9,112 nt of DNA, from positions 1 through 9,112 of the forward strand of contig DVHY01000119.1 of assembly GCA_018711755.1 (NCBI GenBank), read 5' to 3'. A program made the position numbers and the translations under genes. Position 1 is the first letter of the stretch; every line of letters begins with the position of its first letter. Below the pieces are notes generated by a model, which was not told where the DNA came from, did not search any database, and was given only the letters and a program-made list of their open reading frames with translations. The stretch comes from Candidatus Limivicinus faecipullorum. Its GTDB lineage: Bacteria; Bacillota; Clostridia; Oscillospirales; Oscillospiraceae. Below, in pieces: positions 5,763 to 9,112 of this stretch.

Positions 5763-7489
5763 TTACCTAAAGTCTCTGCAAATTCGTTATATGCGGCCAG
5801 CTTCTTTGCGCACTGTCCGGCATCCTCGCCCCGGACCAGCAGGTATACTTTTATCTTGGGCTCGGTGCCGGAGGGGCGGACGATGAAGCTGCTGCCGTCT
5901 GCCAGCTCAAAGTACAGCACATTGGAGCCGGAAATCGGGGTCTTGCCTATCTTGCCCAGACCCAGCACGAATATGCTGCCGTCGGAGTAGTCCCGGATGC
6001 GGATGACCTCCTGGCCGCCTATCTCCGTGGGGGGATTCTCCCGCAGCTCCTTCATCAGCTGCTGCATCTTCTGCAGGCCGTCCAGGCCCGGCATCACCAG
6101 ATTGAGGGTCTTTTCCCCAAAGTAGCCGTATTTCTCATACAGGGCGTTGACGGCGTCCATGAGGGTCATGCCCTTCTTGTGATAGGAGGCGGCCATCTCC
6201 GCCACCAGCATGGAGGCGGTGACAGCGTCCTTGTCCCGCACATAGTCGCCCACCATGTAGCCGTAGCTCTCTTCAAAGGCGAATATGTATTTATAGCTCT
6301 TGGCGGCCTCCCACTCCGCCACACGCTCGGCCATGAATTTGAAGCCGGTGAAGGTGTCTTCAAAGTGGACGCCGTTGGCTTCGCACACAGCCCTGGCCAT
6401 GCCGGTGGAGACTATGCTGGAGACCGCACCGGGATTGGCCGGCATGGTGCCGGTGGCTTTCTTGGCCTGTATGATGTAATCCAGCAGCAGCACGCCCATC
6501 TGGTTGCCGGTGATGACCTTGTATTCGTCCCCCACTCTCACCATGGTGCCTATACGGTCGGAGTCCGGGTCGGTGCCGATTATAAGGTCGCTGCCCACTT
6601 TCTTGGCCAGGTCTACGGCCAGGTAGAAGCCCTCGGGATTCTCCGGGTTGGGGCTTGCCACCGTGGGGAAGTTCCCGTCGATGACCATCTGCTCGGGCAC
6701 GGGGTAGACATGCTTCAGGCCCAGGCGAGCCAGAGCTTCCGGCACCAGCTTGTATCCGCAGCCGTGGAAGGGGGTATAGACCACCTTGAAGTCGTCCGCC
6801 ACCTCCTGCACCACCTTTTTGTCGATGGCCTGAGCCATGACCTGCTCCAAAAACGCCTCGTCGGTCTCTTCGCCCAGAATCTCGATAAGGCCGGAATCCA
6901 CAGCCTTGTCAAAATCGCAGGTCTTGAAGCCGGTGAAAATGTCTATGGCCTCCATCTGCTTTGCAATGGCGTCGGCCTTGTGGGGGGGCAGCTGGGCCCC
7001 GTCGGACCAGTAGACCTTATAGCCGTTGTACTCCTTGGGATTGTGGCTGGCAGTGACGTTGAGCCCGGCGGCGGCGCCATAAAACAGCACGGCAAAGCTC
7101 AGCTCCGGGGTGGGGCGCAGTGACTCAAAGATACGCACCCGCACGCCGTTTGCCGCCATGACGCAGGCCGCTTCCCTGGCAAAGGTCTCGCCGTTGAGGC
7201 GGCAGTCGTGGGCGATGACTATGCCCCGGCGCTTGGCCTCGTCACCCTCGGCGCAGATGACGTTGGCAAAAGCCTGGGTGGCATGGCGGATGATATGTAC
7301 GTTCATGTGGTGCAGCCCCAGCTTCATGGTGCCACGCAGGCCCGCAGTGCCGAACTCCAGAGGCGCAAAGAAACGGCTCTCTATCTCCTTGTCGTCATCG
7401 GAGATGGAGTCCAGCTCCTTCCACTCCTCTTCACTGAGAGCGGGGCTGTCCAGCCAGTGCTGATATTCTTCCCTGTAATTTCTTGCCAT
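5759..7489 (-). CDS. phosphoglucomutase / phosphomannomutase (alpha-D-phosphohexomutase)
   Basis: This enzyme interconverts hexose 1-phosphate and 6-phosphate (glucose, possibly mannose), linking glycolysis with UDP-glucose and polysaccharide synthesis in the cytoplasm. The 576-aa length matches the PgcA-type bacterial phosphoglucomutases. All four functional sites are present: the phosphoserine loop TASHNP with Ser148, the metal loop DPDSDR (307-312), the sugar-binding loop FEES (405-408) and the phosphate-binding RPSGTEPK (538-545). The N-terminal FGTAGLRG (46-53) is typical of the subfamily. The ATG at 7489 has AGGGAGGA about 8 nt upstream and lies 20 bp after the DUF2007-like gene. The stop overlaps the start of the first chromate-transporter gene. 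Sequence alone does not decide glucose versus mannose or phosphopentomutase preference, so no symbol is given. Confidence 0.95.
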   Translation of the reverse strand: MARNYREEYQHWLDSPALSEEEWKELDSISDDDKEIESRFFAPLEFGTAGLRGTMKLGLHHMNVHIIRHATQAFANVICAEGDEAKRRGIVIAHDCRLNGETFAREAACVMAANGVRVRIFESLRPTPELSFAVLFYGAAAGLNVTASHNPKEYNGYKVYWSDGAQLPPHKADAIAKQMEAIDIFTGFKTCDFDKAVDSGLIEILGEETDEAFLEQVMAQAIDKKVVQEVADDFKVVYTPFHGCGYKLVPEALARLGLKHVYPVPEQMVIDGNFPTVASPNPENPEGFYLAVDLAKKVGSDLIIGTDPDSDRIGTMVRVGDEYKVITGNQMGVLLLDYIIQAKKATGTMPANPGAVSSIVSTGMARAVCEANGVHFEDTFTGFKFMAERVAEWEAAKSYKYIFAFEESYGYMVGDYVRDKDAVTASMLVAEMAASYHKKGMTLMDAVNALYEKYGYFGEKTLNLVMPGLDGLQKMQQLMKELRENPPTEIGGQEVIRIRDYSDGSIFVLGLGKIGKTPISGSNVLYFELADGSSFIVRPSGTEPKIKVYLLVRGEDAGQCAKKLAAYNEFAETLGK

Positions 7490-7509
7490 GGTTTTTTCCT
7501 CCCTAATAA

Positions 7510-7824
7510 TTAGTCAGAGACTTCTTCGGCCTGAGCAGAGCACAGGGTCTGAGCATCCTCCAAAAGAGAAGAGGGCACATAGATATCTACCCCCTGGCCG
7601 CTCATGCCCAGTATCAGCTTGCCGAAACTGCCGTCTCCCGGATATATCCTCAAGCAAGGTATTCCATATGCTTCCAGCATATTGATCTTCAACTCGTCGG
7701 CAAAATCCAGACTTTTGCAATTGCACAGCAGGGCCGGAGTTTCCGGCTCCCCATCCACTGTCTTCGGCCAGCGCTCAAGCAGGCGGCTGTCTGCGCTCTT
7801 GCCCCAGTCAGTTTCTATTTCCAT
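7510..7824 (-). CDS. small DUF2007-like protein (putative signal-transducing family)
   Basis: This is a 104-aa protein whose central part resembles DUF2007 proteins, small alpha/beta domains of unknown function. Residues 31-60 (ALLCNCKSLDFADELKINMLEAYGIPCLRI) have the family pattern of a strand, a helix that follows a source switch such as DFADELKINMLEA, and GIPCL. GVDIYVPSSLLEDAQTL (78-94) gives the final strand-helix. The first 25 residues are hydrophilic and unlike the domain. No signal peptide or membrane segment is visible, so it is probably cytoplasmic. The ATG at 7824 has GGAGG (7831-7835, revcomp) 6 nt upstream and a promoter-like site just above. It is the first gene of the operon with pgm and the two transporter genes. 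The family assignment is by pattern recognition and no function should be assumed. Confidence 0.82.
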   Translation of the reverse strand: MEIETDWGKSADSRLLERWPKTVDGEPETPALLCNCKSLDFADELKINMLEAYGIPCLRIYPGDGSFGKLILGMSGQGVDIYVPSSLLEDAQTLCSAQAEEVSD

Positions 7825-7858
7825 TATTATCCTCCAAAACTCTATAGGAATTTATTAT

Positions 7859-7887
7859 ATTATAATACCTAAAGCTCATTAACACAA
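7859..7887 (-). promoter_or_regulatory. sigma-A-like promoter of the DUF2007-pgm-chr operon
   Basis: On the minus strand a perfect TATAAT (7859-7864) is preceded, after 17 bases, by TTGTGT (7882-7887), which matches 3/6 of TTGACA. A second overlapping TATAAT lies at 7854-7859. Transcription would begin near 7847, about 22 bases before the ATG at 7824. The -10 element is strong and the -35 weak, which would suit activation by an upstream-bound factor. Confidence 0.6.
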
Positions 7888-7939
7888 GTACAATTATAGG
7901 CTTTGCTCTCCGTCTGCAGGCAGGCCCTGATGTGGAAAT

Positions 7940-7982
7940 ATTATGTAAACTCCGGCGAAGGTCTCGCCGGAGTTTACATAAT
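7940..7982 (-). terminator. perfect 19-bp hairpin, probable terminator of the DUF362 gene
   Basis: Bases 7940-7958 are the exact reverse complement of 7964-7982, with a 5-base loop. The GC core is CTCCGGCGA, flanked by A- and T-containing arms (GTAAA...TTTAC). Read on the minus strand it begins about 68 bases past the DUF362 stop (8050), and the 3' arm continues as GTTTACATAATATTTCC, a broken T-rich tail. The shape is nearly symmetric and could work in both directions. The outer arms also carry ACATAAT, shared with the adjacent repeats, so a role as operator is possible. Confidence 0.6.
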
Positions 7983-8015
7983 TACAGTTACATAATTCTA
8001 TTCACATAATTTGAC
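7974..8015. repeat. three 14-nt direct repeats with core ACATAATT
   Basis: TTACATAATT begins at 7974 and 7988, and TCACATAATT at 8002, exactly 14 bases apart; the four bases after each core differ. An inverted copy (ATTATGTAA, 7940-7948) forms the outer left arm of the neighbouring hairpin, while the first direct copy overlaps its right arm. The regular spacing suggests a protein-binding array rather than chance, but no known operator is recognised. Confidence 0.65.
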
Positions 8016-8049
8016 GCAATTGGCCGGCCTGTCCGGTCCAGGATAAGGC

Positions 8050-9112
8050 TTATATCTTATGCAGCTGGTAGTCCCTGGTGCCCAGGCCTATCTTCTGGGC
8101 ATGGTCCAGGCAGGACTGCCAGTCGGTATCCGGGTGGTTCATATGGAAGTGCTCATGGTTATGGTCTTCATGGCCGAACTTCTTCAGATTGTCGTCCAGG
8201 CAGCTGCCCTCTATCACCGGCATCTTATTGCACAAGTCGGCGCAGGCCTGATCCAGAGCCACCGGGTCGAAGGAGGCCAGCATGCCCACGTCGGGGATGA
8301 TGGGGATGTCGTTCTCCGCATGGCAGTCGCAGTTGGGGGACACGTCGCAGATAAGGGTCACATGGAAGCAGGGGCGGTCCTTGCACACGGCATAGGCATA
8401 CTCCGCCATCTTATAGTTGAGCAGCTTTACCGAGTCCTGGAAGACCGGCTTTACTGCGTTCTTTGGGCAGATCGCCAGGCAGCGCCCGCAGCCCACGCAT
8501 TTGTTCTCGTCTATATGGGCCTTGCCGTTTTTGATCACGGGGGCTCCGTGGGCGCAGATCCTGAAGCAGGAGCCGCAGCCTATGCACAGTTCCTCCTTGA
8601 CATAGGGCTTGCCGTCGCAGTGCTGCTCCATCTTGCCGGCCCTGGAGCCGCTGCCCATGCCCAGGTTCTTTATCGTGCCGCCGAATCCCGCCTCTTCATG
8701 GCCTTTAAAGTGGGTCAGAGAAATGACCATGTCCGCATCCATTATGGCCCGTCCTATCTTGGCTTCCTTCACGTACTCCTGATTGATGGGCACCAGCTGC
8801 TCATCGCTGCCCTTGAGGCCGTCGGCGATGATCACATGGCAGCCTGTCTGGAGCGGAGAAAAGCCGTTGAGGTAGGCGGTATCCATATGGTCAAGGGCGT
8901 TCTTCCGGCTGCCTACATACAGGGTATTGCAGTCGGTGAGGAAGGGCTTGCCCCCCAGCTCCTTCACATAGTCCGCTACCACCTTGGCATAATTGGGACG
9001 GAGGAAGGCGAGGTTGCCATACTCCCCGAAGTGCAGCTTTATGGCCGCATACTTGTCCGTAAAGTCTATGCTCTCAAAGCCGGCGGTCTTCATCAGCCGA
9101 TGGAGCTTTTTC
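8050..9112 (-). CDS. DUF362 domain protein with two 4Fe-4S clusters, 5' end beyond window
   Basis: This is a DUF362-family iron-sulfur protein of unknown reaction, common in anaerobes. Counting from the Met at 9093, the DUF362 region spans about 1-165, with AIKLHFGEYGN (17-27) and THFKGHEEAGFGGTIKNLGMG (127-147). A bacterial dicluster ferredoxin insert follows: Cys170/173/176/180 and Cys199/202/205/209. The C-terminal part has CDVSPNCDCHAENDIPIIPDVGMLASFDPVALDQA. A His-rich tail HEDHNHEHFHMNH (308-320) probably binds metal. The Met at 9093 has no ribosome-binding site, and the frame stays open to the edge, encoding KKLHRL as in family members, so the true start lies outside; 353 codons plus stop are present. 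The first cluster lacks the usual Pro after its fourth Cys (CAHG). No signal peptide can be judged. It seems to form a separate transcription unit ending at the hairpin near 7960. Confidence 0.9.
   Translation of the reverse strand, partial: KKLHRLMKTAGFESIDFTDKYAAIKLHFGEYGNLAFLRPNYAKVVADYVKELGGKPFLTDCNTLYVGSRKNALDHMDTAYLNGFSPLQTGCHVIIADGLKGSDEQLVPINQEYVKEAKIGRAIMDADMVISLTHFKGHEEAGFGGTIKNLGMGSGSRAGKMEQHCDGKPYVKEELCIGCGSCFRICAHGAPVIKNGKAHIDENKCVGCGRCLAICPKNAVKPVFQDSVKLLNYKMAEYAYAVCKDRPCFHVTLICDVSPNCDCHAENDIPIIPDVGMLASFDPVALDQACADLCNKMPVIEGSCLDDNLKKFGHEDHNHEHFHMNHPDTDWQSCLDHAQKIGLGTRDYQLHKI

Larger units (their letters stand above)
7825..8049. other. AT-rich intergenic spacer with promoter, hairpin and repeats
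   Basis: This 225-bp gap separates two minus-strand genes. It contains, from right to left, a GGCCGGCC palindrome (8022-8029), three evenly spaced ACATAATT copies, a 19-bp perfect hairpin, a featureless stretch (about 7895-7939) and the promoter of the DUF2007-pgm-chr operon. No open frame or tRNA-like fold is apparent. Confidence 0.7.

Noticed and set aside
6179..7123. 314-codon plus-strand open frame opposite pgm
   Set aside because: It is the antisense shadow of a phosphoglucomutase with all catalytic motifs intact; its translation has no recognisable domain and no ribosome-binding site.
7895..7939. Possible small RNA or riboswitch upstream of the DUF2007 gene
   Set aside because: It lies upstream of the predicted start site, shows no conserved aptamer pattern I recognise, and the predicted 5' leader is only about 22 nt.
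7974..8015. CRISPR-like array
   Set aside because: The repeat core is only 8-10 bases with 4-base gaps, far too short for CRISPR repeats and spacers, and no cas gene is near.
8022..8029. GGCCGGCC palindrome as a terminator or operator
   Set aside because: An 8-bp palindrome with no loop and no T-tract; easily expected by chance in GC-rich DNA.
9091..9093. ATG at 9093 as the true start of the DUF362 gene
   Set aside because: No ribosome-binding site, the frame stays open to the window edge, and the preceding residues KKLHRL look like family sequence.

Overview
The window comes from a GC-rich, endospore-forming Firmicute. The order yqfC-yqfD-phoH-ybeY-era and the neighbouring ylbJ are typical of Bacillota that sporulate. 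The GC-rich codons, the DUF362 ferredoxin-type protein and the paired short ChrA genes fit an anaerobic Clostridia gut-type lineage, perhaps Oscillospiraceae. That placement is inferred from gene content only; no marker gene was compared. All genes except ylbJ lie on the minus strand.

Reading in the minus direction (right to left), the window opens with the 5'-truncated DUF362/4Fe-4S protein (8050-9112). Next is a 225-bp AT-rich spacer (7825-8049). It holds a perfect 19-bp hairpin, three 14-nt-spaced copies of ACATAATT and a sigma-A-like promoter. That promoter appears to drive a four-gene operon: a small DUF2007-like protein, an alpha-phosphohexomutase (pgm) and two half-size ChrA transporters. 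The last three genes are joined by 4-bp ATGA overlaps. The operon converges on ylbJ with interlocked stop codons (TTAA, 4648-4651), and its likely intrinsic terminator lies inside the ylbJ coding sequence.

ylbJ (plus strand) and yqfC (minus strand) diverge from a 73-bp gap that contains overlapping sigma-E-like promoter matches on both strands. This fits mother-cell expression of both sides. From yqfC, the minus-strand cluster runs through yqfD, phoH, ybeY and era, which leaves the window at base 1. Here sporulation genes (yqfC, yqfD) sit directly upstream of housekeeping ribosome-maturation and RNA genes (phoH, ybeY, era). The pgpH (yqfF), dgkA and cdd genes found in the corresponding Bacillus subtilis cluster are absent.

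I saw no mobile element, CRISPR array, rRNA or tRNA, and no obviously new multi-gene system. The most interesting signals are regulatory: the repeat and hairpin spacer, the back-to-back sporulation promoters, the antisense terminator and a strongly AT-rich patch inside yqfD.
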